Positions 1-5,238 of a DNA stretch of 5,673 bases are shown here, piece by piece. Both the position numbers and the translations under genes were made by a program. A model generated the notes under the pieces. It was not told the origin of the DNA and made no database searches. It saw only the letters and a program-made list of their open reading frames with translations. Within the stretch, counting starts at the first letter, position 1. Each line of letters starts with the position of its first letter. Origin of the DNA: Paracoccaceae bacterium (lineage in GTDB: Bacteria > Pseudomonadota > Alphaproteobacteria > Rhodobacterales > Rhodobacteraceae); contig JALSGY010000056.1 of NCBI GenBank assembly GCA_026982515.1, positions 1 through 5,673 of the forward strand, given 5' to 3'.

Positions 1-1
1 C

Positions 2-385
2 GAGATCCGGCTGGCCAATCGCACCCGGGCGCGTGCCGATGCCCTGCGCGCCGAGTTCGGGGCCAAGATTCAGGTGGTGGAATGGGTTCAGGCGGGCAAC
101 ATGCTTGAAGGGGCGATGACGGTGGTAAACTCCACCTCGCTGGGCATGACCGGCAAGCCGGAGTTGCGGGTGCCGCTGGATGCGCTTTCGCCCCGGGCGG
201 TGGTCACCGATCTGGTCTATACTCCGCTCCAGACGGCTTTCCTCAGGCGCGCGGCCGAGATCGGCTGCACCACGGTGGACGGGCTGGGGATGCTGATCCA
301 TCAGGCCGCGCCCGGGTTCGAGCGCTGGTTCGGCATCCGCCCCGAGGTGGACGAGGAAACCCGCCGCATCGTGCTGGGCGCATGA
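2..385 (+). CDS. aroE: Shikimate dehydrogenase (NADP+), C-terminal part
   Basis: AroE reduces 3-dehydroshikimate to shikimate with NADPH in the cytoplasmic shikimate pathway. The window opens inside the gene: the frame is open from base 2 and yields 127 residues, roughly the C-terminal half of a family that is usually about 270-280 residues. Visible hallmarks are the NRT motif near the start (residues 6-8 of the fragment), which in AroE sits after a Rossmann strand and contacts the NADP phosphate; the NSTSLGM motif encoded at 128-148; then DLVYTPLQT and the C-terminal DGLGMLIHQAAPGFERWFG helix region that closes over substrate and cofactor. The N-terminal substrate-binding domain lies outside the window. 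Its TGA overlaps the coaE ATG by 4 bp (ATGA), so translational coupling is likely. An internal GTG at 74 could be mistaken for a start but lies inside the conserved domain. The identification is secure. Confidence 0.96.
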   Translation, partial: EIRLANRTRARADALRAEFGAKIQVVEWVQAGNMLEGAMTVVNSTSLGMTGKPELRVPLDALSPRAVVTDLVYTPLQTAFLRRAAEIGCTTVDGLGMLIHQAAPGFERWFGIRPEVDEETRRIVLGA

Positions 386-987
386 GGGCGCGCCGGCCTT
401 TCGTGATCGGGCTGACAGGCTCCATCGGCATGGGCAAATCCACCACTGCGCAGATGTTCCGCGACCTCGGCCTGCCGGTATGGGATGCCGACGAGGCGGT
501 GGAGCGGCTTTATGCCCCCGGGGGGGCGGGTGTCGAGGCCATCCGCCGCCTGCATCCGGAGGCGGTGAAGGGGGGCCGGGTGGACCGGGAGGCGCTCAGG
601 CGCTGGATCGCCGCCGAGCCGGAGGCGCTGCGCCGGCTGGAAGCGGCAATCCACCCCCTGGTGGCGCGGGATCGGCAGGCGTTCGTGGAAAGCGCGGAAA
701 GCGACATCGTGGTGGTCGACATTCCGCTGCTGTTCGAGACCGGCGGCGAGAAGGAGGTGGACATGACCATCGTCGTCTCGACCGATGCGGATGAGCAGCG
801 CCGCCGGGTGCTGGCCCGCCCCGGCATGACCGAGGAGCGCTTTGCGCAATTGCTGGCCCGCCAGATGCCCGACGAGGAAAAGCGCCGGCGGGCCGACCGG
901 GTGATCGGGACGGATACGCTTGAAAGCGCCCGCCGCGCGGTACAGGAACTGGTGCGGGAAATCAGGGAGAAACGGGCAGATGCGTGA
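382..987 (+). CDS. coaE: Dephospho-CoA kinase
   Basis: CoaE phosphorylates the 3'-hydroxyl of the dephospho-CoA ribose using ATP, the last step of coenzyme A synthesis, in the cytoplasm. The 201-residue protein is the usual family length. It starts with a Walker A loop, GSIGMGKS at residues 13-20, followed by DADE at 35-38 (an acidic motif near the CoA-substrate site). The IHP motif is at 90-92, DIPLLFE is at 113-119 in the core sheet, and a lid-type segment RPGMTEERF.QLLARQM follows at about 146-162. The C-terminal motif ADRVIGTD (171-178) replaces the more usual ADxVIxN; from memory this T-D version is common in Rhodobacterales. No clear Shine-Dalgarno precedes the ATG, which overlaps the aroE stop, so initiation probably depends on termination of aroE. 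It also overlaps dnaQ by 8 bp. Confidence 0.97.
   Translation: MRARRPFVIGLTGSIGMGKSTTAQMFRDLGLPVWDADEAVERLYAPGGAGVEAIRRLHPEAVKGGRVDREALRRWIAAEPEALRRLEAAIHPLVARDRQAFVESAESDIVVVDIPLLFETGGEKEVDMTIVVSTDADEQRRRVLARPGMTEERFAQLLARQMPDEEKRRRADRVIGTDTLESARRAVQELVREIREKRADA
964..970 (+). promoter_or_regulatory. Ribosome binding site of dnaQ
   Basis: AGGGAGA lies 9 bases before the ATG at 980, inside the end of coaE. It fixes the dnaQ start at 980. The reading frame stays open upstream to an ATG at 920, but that stretch overlaps coaE in another frame, and the DTETTG motif already begins at residue 7 of the shorter protein. Confidence 0.7.
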
Positions 988-1693
988 AATCGTGCTGGAT
1001 ACCGAAACCACCGGCTTCGACCCCGAAGCAGGGGATCGGATCGTCGAGATCGGCGCGGTGGAGCTGCACAATCACCTGCCCACCGGCAAGACCTATCACC
1101 AGTACATCAACCCCGAGCGAGCCATGCCGAAGGAAGCCTTCGAGGTGCACGGGCTGAGCGACGAGTTTCTCGCCGACAAACCGCTCTTTCGCGAGATCGC
1201 CGACGATTTCCTGAACTTCATTGCCGAGGCCCGGCTGGTGATCCACAATGCCGCCTTCGACATGAAATTCCTCAACGCCGAGCTGGAATGGGCCGAACGC
1301 CCGCCGATCCCGTGGGAGCGCGCGGTGGATACGCTGGCCATCGCCCGGCAGCGGTTTCCCGGCTCGCCCGCCTCGCTCGATGCATTGTGCCGCCGTTTCG
1401 GAATCGACAACTCGGCCCGCACCCTGCATGGCGCGCTGCTCGACAGCGAGATCCTGGCCGAGGTCTATCTGGAGCTGATCGGCGGGCGGCAGCCCGATTT
1501 CGCGCTTGCCGCCGGAATGAGCGAACAGGCCGCCTCTGGCGGCGGGGCGTCACAATGGCGCGCCCCGCCCCGCCCTGCACCGCTGGCGCCGCGAATCACG
1601 CCGGAAGAGGCCGAAGCCCACGCCGCCTTCGTGGAAGAACTGGGCGAAGATGCCCTGTGGAAGGCCCTGCGCGCGGAAGGCGAGCCCGGCTGA
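980..1693 (+). CDS. dnaQ: DNA polymerase III epsilon subunit (3'-5' proofreading exonuclease)
   Basis: DnaQ removes mispaired 3' nucleotides during replication, bound to the alpha polymerase subunit in the Pol III core. The 237-residue protein is close to the 243 residues of E. coli epsilon. The DEDDh exonuclease residues are all visible: Asp7 and Glu9 in DTETTG (ExoI), Asp94 in HNAAFDMKFL (ExoII), and His150 and Asp155 in HGALLDSE (ExoIII). The catalytic domain ends near residue 168. It is followed by GGRQPDFAL (168-176), at the place where E. coli epsilon carries its clamp-binding motif, then a Gly/Ala/Pro-rich linker (about 180-205) and a C-terminal acidic helix (about 206-237) that should bind alpha, by analogy with E. 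coli. The start at 980 is preferred over 920 because of a good ribosome site and because the conserved domain begins at once. It overlaps coaE by 8 bp, consistent with an aroE-coaE-dnaQ operon. Confidence 0.96.
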   Translation: MREIVLDTETTGFDPEAGDRIVEIGAVELHNHLPTGKTYHQYINPERAMPKEAFEVHGLSDEFLADKPLFREIADDFLNFIAEARLVIHNAAFDMKFLNAELEWAERPPIPWERAVDTLAIARQRFPGSPASLDALCRRFGIDNSARTLHGALLDSEILAEVYLELIGGRQPDFALAAGMSEQAASGGGASQWRAPPRPAPLAPRITPEEAEAHAAFVEELGEDALWKALRAEGEPG

Positions 1694-1729
1694 TCGCCCC
1701 TTTTCGCCCTTGACGGGCGGTAGGGGCGA
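1694..1729. terminator. Nested inverted repeat between convergent dnaQ and secB, possible terminator
   Basis: TCGCCCC at 1694-1700, immediately after the dnaQ stop, is matched perfectly by GGGGCGA at 1723-1729. Inside it, CGCCC (1705-1709) and GGGCG (1715-1719) form a second 5-bp stem with a 5-base loop. The two stems are separated by TTTT on the left and GTA on the right, so the full structure has an internal loop. Placement between two converging genes suits a bidirectional terminator. Neither strand has a T tract after the outer stem, so a classic Rho-independent terminator is not shown; it may instead block 3' decay. Confidence 0.4.
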
Positions 1730-1741
1730 TGACGCGGCCGG

Positions 1742-2248
1742 TCAGTTCTGGGCGGGTTCGGCCTTCGCCGCCTCGGCCTGGCGGGCAAGGTTCTGGCGGT
1801 AGAGCGCGACCCAGTCCACCGGCTCGAGGTTGAGCGGCGGGAAGCCGCCTTCGCGAATCACGTCATGGACCACGTGGCGCACGAAGGGGAAGATCATCCG
1901 CGGGCACTCGATCAGCAGGAAGGGGTGCAGCTGATCTTCGGGCACGTTGTCGACAAGGAAGATCCCGCCGTAGTCCAGCTCCATCAGGAACAGGACATCT
2001 TCAGTGCCCTTGTTCCTGGCGGTGATCTTGAACTTGGTGGAAATTTCGTACTGCTTTTCGGCCTGCCGCTTCTTGGCGTCGAGGCTGACCTGGATGTTGA
2101 CATCCGGGGTCATTTCCCCGGCGATGCCCTTCATGGCAACGACATTCTCGAATGACAGGTCGCGGATGAACTGCCCGAGAATCTTCAGTTGAACGGGGGC
2201 CGCCTGCTTGGGCTTTTCCGCGCCGTTCGGCTCGGCGTTATCGGCCAT
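1742..2248 (-). CDS. secB: Protein-export chaperone SecB
   Basis: SecB is a cytoplasmic tetrameric chaperone that keeps preproteins unfolded and hands them to SecA for Sec export. The 168-residue protein carries family signatures: QFIRDLSFEN at 26-35 (compare the KDxSFE motif of E. coli), LDYGGIF at 91-97, and the long conserved C-terminal block IECPRMIFPFVR (113-124) followed by GGFPPLNLEPVDW (134-146). The N-terminal 18 residues are polar and the C-terminal tail (about 155-168) is Ala/Glu/Lys-rich; such tails vary and touch SecA in E. coli. The start is taken at the ATG at 2248, 6 bases after an AAGGAG site. A TTG five codons upstream (2263) is in frame but would place that ribosome site inside the gene. 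fxsA lies upstream on the same strand with a 55-bp gap, so the two may share a transcript or secB may have its own promoter. Confidence 0.97.
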   Translation of the reverse strand: MADNAEPNGAEKPKQAAPVQLKILGQFIRDLSFENVVAMKGIAGEMTPDVNIQVSLDAKKRQAEKQYEISTKFKITARNKGTEDVLFLMELDYGGIFLVDNVPEDQLHPFLLIECPRMIFPFVRHVVHDVIREGGFPPLNLEPVDWVALYRQNLARQAEAAKAEPAQN

Positions 2249-2252
2249 GACA

Positions 2253-2260
2253 CTCTCCTT
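2253..2260 (-). promoter_or_regulatory. Ribosome binding site of secB
   Basis: Read on the minus strand this is AAGGAGAG, ending 4 bases before the ATG at 2248. It is the strongest Shine-Dalgarno in the window and decides between the ATG at 2248 and the upstream in-frame TTG at 2263, which would lie immediately 5' of the motif and have none of its own. Confidence 0.8.
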
Positions 2261-2303
2261 CAATACGGGGTCGGCCGGTTCCTAGCAGGTCATGCGGGCG
2301 GCC

Positions 2304-2774
2304 TCAATGGTCTGTCCAGCCGGAGTTGCCCCGCCGCTGCGGCGTCACCTCTTCATATTCCACGTCGATGATGACATCGGGGCGCTCGTCGGGCCGGGCC
2401 GGGCCGGGGCCGGCGGCGAAGCCCTGCACCTTCATCCGCCGGCGCAGCCAGGCATAGACGGCCGAGCGCACGGGCGGGATCAGCAGCGCAAAGCCGATGG
2501 CATCGGTGAAGAAACCCGGGGTCAGCAGCAGCGCCCCGGCGATCAGGATCATCGCGCCATGGGCCAACGGCTCTGTGGGGTCGCGCAGCTCGTTGAGGGA
2601 GGCGCGGAGACGATCGAGCGCCATCACCCCCTGGGCTCGAATCATCCAGGTGCCGAGAAAGGCGGTAAGAACCACGATCGCCAATGTCGGCCACAGGCCG
2701 ATCAGGCCGCCGACCTGGATGAACAGGGCGATCTCGATCAGCGGGATCGCGAGAAAGAGCGCAAAAAGCCACAT
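2304..2774 (-). CDS. fxsA: FxsA family inner-membrane protein
   Basis: FxsA is a small cytoplasmic-membrane protein; in E. coli its overproduction relieves exclusion of phage T7 by the F plasmid, and its normal biochemical role is not established. The 156-residue protein shows the family pattern. A hydrophobic N-terminus with PLIEIALFIQVGG (11-23) is followed by a second hydrophobic stretch (about 28-44), a polar segment (46-72), then a third hydrophobic region with the signature LLLTPGFFTDAIGFALLIPPVR (begins at 82, ends at 103). After an Arg-rich stretch (RRRM near 111-114), the tail is soluble and ends in an acidic IIDVEYEEV segment, also frequent in the family. The ATG at 2774 has a GAGG about 5 bases upstream on the minus strand. 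It is divergent from the Tim44-like gene and upstream of secB. Confidence 0.93.
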   Translation of the reverse strand: MWLFALFLAIPLIEIALFIQVGGLIGLWPTLAIVVLTAFLGTWMIRAQGVMALDRLRASLNELRDPTEPLAHGAMILIAGALLLTPGFFTDAIGFALLIPPVRSAVYAWLRRRMKVQGFAAGPGPARPDERPDVIIDVEYEEVTPQRRGNSGWTDH

Positions 2775-2810
2775 GTCAACCTCAAGTCATCACTTGCAGC
2801 CGCGGTGGAC

Positions 2811-2837
2811 TTGACCGTGGCCCTGCCTTACATAAGT
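2811..2837 (+). promoter_or_regulatory. Possible sigma-70 type promoter for the timA-mltA-smr operon
   Basis: The 108-bp divergent gap 2775-2882 contains TTGACC at 2811-2816, preceded by C, so it also reads CTTGAC, a good alphaproteobacterial -35 element. Downstream, TTACATAAGT at 2828-2837 is the only A/T-rich patch and could hold a -10 box. The spacing is not ideal: ACATAA would be 13 bases and TAAGTC 16 bases from the -35. This is a candidate by pattern only. I found no equally clear promoter for fxsA on the minus strand of the same gap. Confidence 0.35.
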
Positions 2838-2882
2838 CCCCAACAGGCCCGATACCACCCACCAACCCAGCGCGAGGTAAAG

Positions 2883-3539
2883 ATGAGTTCAGCTGTAATC
2901 CAGCTTCTGGTTCTGGCAGGAATTGCGATTTTCCTGATTCTGAGGCTGAAAAGCGTGCTCGGCACCCGCGAAGGGTTCGAGAAGCCGCCGCTCCAGGCCC
3001 CGGCCCGCCCCGGCCCCCGCCCCGATTTCGAGGTGATCGAGGGCGGTCCCGACCATGACATCATTGACCACGTGCCCGAAGGCAGCGATGCCGCCCGCGC
3101 CCTGGCGGCGATGAAGAAGGTGGAGCCAGAGTTCGGCGTGGCCGATTTCCTCAACGGCGCCCGCGCGGCCTACGAAATGATCCTGATGGCCTTCGAGCGG
3201 GGAGAGCTGGAAAAGATCCGCCCCTTCCTTTCCGACGATGTCTTCGCCGCCTTCTCCGAGGTGGTCGAGGCGCGAGAGCGCGAGGGGCTTATCATCGAGG
3301 CGGAATTCATCGGCGTCCGTGAGCTGAACCTCGTCGATGCCCGGTTTGACGAGGTGACCCGCGAGGCCGAGATCACCGTGAAATTCGTGGGCGAACTGAC
3401 ATCCGTCGTGCGCAACAGCGCCGGCGAAATCATCGAGGGCAATCCCAACGAGATCAAGCGCCAGAAGGACGTCTGGACCTTCGCCCGCGAAATGGGGGCA
3501 GCCAATCCGAACTGGGTGCTGGTTGCCACCGGGGAATGA
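2883..3539 (+). CDS. timA: Tim44/TimA-like membrane-anchored protein
   Basis: This 218-residue protein has one N-terminal membrane segment (residues 5-21, then R-L-K), a conserved-looking SVLGTREGFE junction (24-33), a Pro-rich linker (about 34-50), and a C-terminal domain from about residue 80 that resembles the Tim44-like fold: FLNGARAAYEMILMAFERGELEKIRPFLSDDVF, then alternating strands ending in DVWTFAREMG...WVLVATGE. In mitochondria Tim44 tethers Hsp70 to the protein import channel. Bacterial homologues, called TimA in Caulobacter, sit at the inner membrane, and their function is not settled. The predicted topology is a short N-terminal anchor with a mainly soluble domain; the side of the membrane cannot be read with certainty, though cytoplasmic is expected from the family. 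The start at 2883 has GAGGT at 2873-2877. The same frame stays open far upstream, but that part is antisense to fxsA. It overlaps mltA by 4 bp. Confidence 0.9.
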   Translation: MSSAVIQLLVLAGIAIFLILRLKSVLGTREGFEKPPLQAPARPGPRPDFEVIEGGPDHDIIDHVPEGSDAARALAAMKKVEPEFGVADFLNGARAAYEMILMAFERGELEKIRPFLSDDVFAAFSEVVEAREREGLIIEAEFIGVRELNLVDARFDEVTREAEITVKFVGELTSVVRNSAGEIIEGNPNEIKRQKDVWTFAREMGAANPNWVLVATGE

Positions 3540-4576
3540 TGCGCAGCGCTTTCGCCGCCGCGGCCGTGGCGGTCGGGCTGGCGGGAGCGGCACTTGCCCA
3601 GGAGGGGCCTGTCACCACGATCCTGTCCTTCAAGGATCTGCGCGGGTGGGAAAGCGATGACCACCAGGCTGCCCTGGAGACGTTCCGCAAGAGCTGCGGA
3701 AGTCTCAAGGCGCCTGACTGGGCCGCCGTCTGCGCCCTCGCCCGCACCGGGCCCGATGCACGCACCTTCTTTGAGCTGTTCTTCCGTCCGGTCCTTGTCG
3801 AAGATGGCCGCCCGGCCCTGTTCACCGGCTATTTCGAGCCCGAACTGCAGGGCGCGCGCCGCCCCGACGCGCGCTTTCGCTATCCCGTCTACCGCAAGCC
3901 GCCAGAGCTGCGCGAGGGGATGGTGTGGTACACCCGCGAAGAGATCGAGACCGGCGGGATACTGGCCGGCCGCGGGCTGGAGATCGCCTGGGTCGATGAT
4001 CCGGTGGAACTGTTCTATCTGCAGGTGCAGGGCTCCGGCCGGATCCTGTTGCGCGACGGTTCGGTCATCCGGCTGGGCTATGCGGCCTCCAACGGGCGGC
4101 GCTACCGTTCTCCCGGTGACGAGATGGTGCGCCGCGGCATATACGAACCCTATCAGGTTTCGGCGCAGGTGATCGCCAGCTGGGTGCGGCGCAACCCCGT
4201 TGCCGGGAGGAAACTGCTGCTCTCAAGCCCCTCTTACGTGTTCTTTCGCGAACTTCGCGGCGTGCCCCCCGAGGCCGGGCCGCTGGGCGCGATGAACCGC
4301 TCGCTGACACCGTTGCGCTCGCTGGCTGTCGATCCGCGTTTCGTGCCGCTGGGCGCGCCGGTCTGGGTGGAGAAGGGCGGCGAGGGCAGCTTTCGCCGCC
4401 TGATGATCGCCCAGGATACCGGATCGGCCATCAAGGGGGCGCAGCGGGGCGATATCTTCTTCGGCACCGGAGACGAGGCCGGCCGCGCGGCCGCGCGCAT
4501 CAACGATCCGGGCCGGATGGTCATGCTCCTGCCGATCGAGCTGGCCTATGCCCGGGCCGACGAGGCTGCCCGATGA
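3536..4576 (+). CDS. mltA: Membrane-bound-type lytic murein transglycosylase A, without a lipobox
   Basis: MltA cleaves the MurNAc-GlcNAc bond of peptidoglycan in the periplasm, forming 1,6-anhydroMurNAc ends. The 346-residue precursor starts with a clear signal peptide (hydrophobic core about 5-20, cleavage expected after ALA at residue 21). The MltA domain includes FTGYFEPEL (96-104), YPVYRKP, and FYLQVQGSG (160-168). The C-terminal 3D domain, from about 262, contains LAVDPRFVPLGAPVWV, QDTGSAIKG with Asp294, and RGDIFFGTGDEAG with Asp306; acidic residues here form the active site in characterised MltA. Unlike the E. coli lipoprotein, there is no cysteine at the cleavage site. The only cysteines, Cys54 and Cys66, could form a disulfide. 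Two adjacent ATGs (3536, 3539) are possible starts; 3536 gives a 4-bp overlap with timA. The ribosome site is poor, so coupling is likely. It overlaps the Smr gene by 4 bp. Confidence 0.95.
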   Translation: MMRSAFAAAAVAVGLAGAALAQEGPVTTILSFKDLRGWESDDHQAALETFRKSCGSLKAPDWAAVCALARTGPDARTFFELFFRPVLVEDGRPALFTGYFEPELQGARRPDARFRYPVYRKPPELREGMVWYTREEIETGGILAGRGLEIAWVDDPVELFYLQVQGSGRILLRDGSVIRLGYAASNGRRYRSPGDEMVRRGIYEPYQVSAQVIASWVRRNPVAGRKLLLSSPSYVFFRELRGVPPEAGPLGAMNRSLTPLRSLAVDPRFVPLGAPVWVEKGGEGSFRRLMIAQDTGSAIKGAQRGDIFFGTGDEAGRAAARINDPGRMVMLLPIELAYARADEAAR

Positions 4577-5172
4577 GCCGCCGCCGCCCGCGCGGGCTGA
4601 AGCCCGAAGAGCAGGAACTGTGGGACAGGGTGCGCGCCCGTACCCACCCGCTGCACCCGGTTCGGGAAAACCGCAAGCCGCAACAGCCGGCCCCGCCGCC
4701 GCCCGCCCGCCAGGGCCCCGGGACGGAACGATACGAACCGCCCCGGTTCCGCATCGGCGAAAAGGCCGGGACGGCACAAGCTGCGCCCCTGGCGGGATTG
4801 GAACATCCCCGCGCCGCACCCCTGAACATGGATCGCAGGCGGTTTGCCGATCTCAGGCGCGGAAAGCTTGCGCCCGAGGCCCGCATCGACCTGCATGGCA
4901 TGACCCTTGCCCAGGCGCACCCGGCACTCATCCGCTTCCTCCTCGGCGCCCATGCCGAGGGCAAGCGGTTGGTACTGGTGATCACCGGCAAGGGGCGCGA
5001 TGATGCCGGGCCCGGCCCCATCCCCGAGCGCCGGGGCATCCTGCGTCGGCAGGTGCCGCATTGGCTGCAGGGCCCGCCGCTTTCCTCGGTGGTGCTTCAG
5101 GTGACCCAGGCGCACCGCAGCCATGGCGGCAAGGGCGCGCTGTACGTCTATCTGCGTCGGCACAGGCGATAG
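4573..5172 (+). CDS. Smr-domain protein (MutS2 C-terminal-like)
   Basis: Smr domains bind or cut nucleic acids: in MutS2 they are nicking or ribosome-linked modules, and stand-alone E. coli SmrB cuts mRNA at collided ribosomes. The substrate of this protein cannot be told from sequence. The 199-residue protein has a basic N-terminus (MSRRRPRG), a short helix with LKPEEQELWDRV, and a long disordered-looking Pro/Gln/Ala-rich linker (about 34-80). The Smr domain runs from about 100 to the end: DLHGMT at 106-111 (containing the DxH nuclease-type motif), TGKG at 138-141, RGILRRQVPHWL (154-165), and a final HRSHGGKGALYVYLRR. GAGG at 4562-4565 serves as the ribosome site, and the ATG overlaps the mltA stop by 4 bp. 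It is the last gene of the operon, converging on hslU. Confidence 0.93.
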   Translation: MSRRRPRGLKPEEQELWDRVRARTHPLHPVRENRKPQQPAPPPPARQGPGTERYEPPRFRIGEKAGTAQAAPLAGLEHPRAAPLNMDRRRFADLRRGKLAPEARIDLHGMTLAQAHPALIRFLLGAHAEGKRLVLVITGKGRDDAGPGPIPERRGILRRQVPHWLQGPPLSSVVLQVTQAHRSHGGKGALYVYLRRHRR

Positions 5173-5207
5173 CCGGGCCGCCTGCCCCCTTCATCTTGCC
5201 GAAATAC

Positions 5208-5238
5208 TCCGGGGGTCCGGGGGCAGCGCCCCCGGCCC
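5208..5238. terminator. G/C-rich hairpin between convergent Smr gene and hslU
   Basis: CCGGGGGC at 5217-5224 and GCCCCCGG at 5228-5235 form a perfect 8-bp stem with a 3-base AGC loop. With one bulged T (5216), GGG at 5213-5215 can add three more pairs with CCC at 5236-5238. The left arm is duplicated: TCCGGGGG occurs at 5208-5215 and again at 5216-5223, so two alternative pairings are possible. It sits directly after the hslU stop (on the minus strand) and 35 bases after the Smr stop, fitting a shared transcript end. No T tract follows on either strand, so Rho-independent termination is not proven. Confidence 0.55.

Noticed and set aside
301..1071. 256-codon open frame on the minus strand across aroE and coaE
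   Set aside because: It is antisense to two securely identified genes, its product is rich in Arg, Pro and His without any recognisable domain, and such frames are common by chance in GC-rich coding DNA.
2249..2303. Separate secB promoter in the 55-bp fxsA-secB gap
   Set aside because: On the minus strand TGACCT and GTATTG can be picked out, but the spacing is too long (over 20 bases) and the match is poor, so no promoter is claimed.
2775..2882. Riboswitch or structured leader in the timA upstream region
   Set aside because: No sizeable inverted repeat or known aptamer pattern is visible in the 108-bp divergent gap.
2889..3593. 234-codon open frame on the minus strand opposite timA
   Set aside because: It lies fully antisense to the Tim44-like gene, shows no family motif, and runs into the start of mltA. 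It is best explained as a codon-bias shadow.
4223..5163. Overlapping minus-strand open frames of 198 and 205 codons opposite mltA and the Smr gene
   Set aside because: Both are low-complexity Gly/Ala/Arg/Pro translations antisense to clear domains, with no supporting ribosome site or motif.
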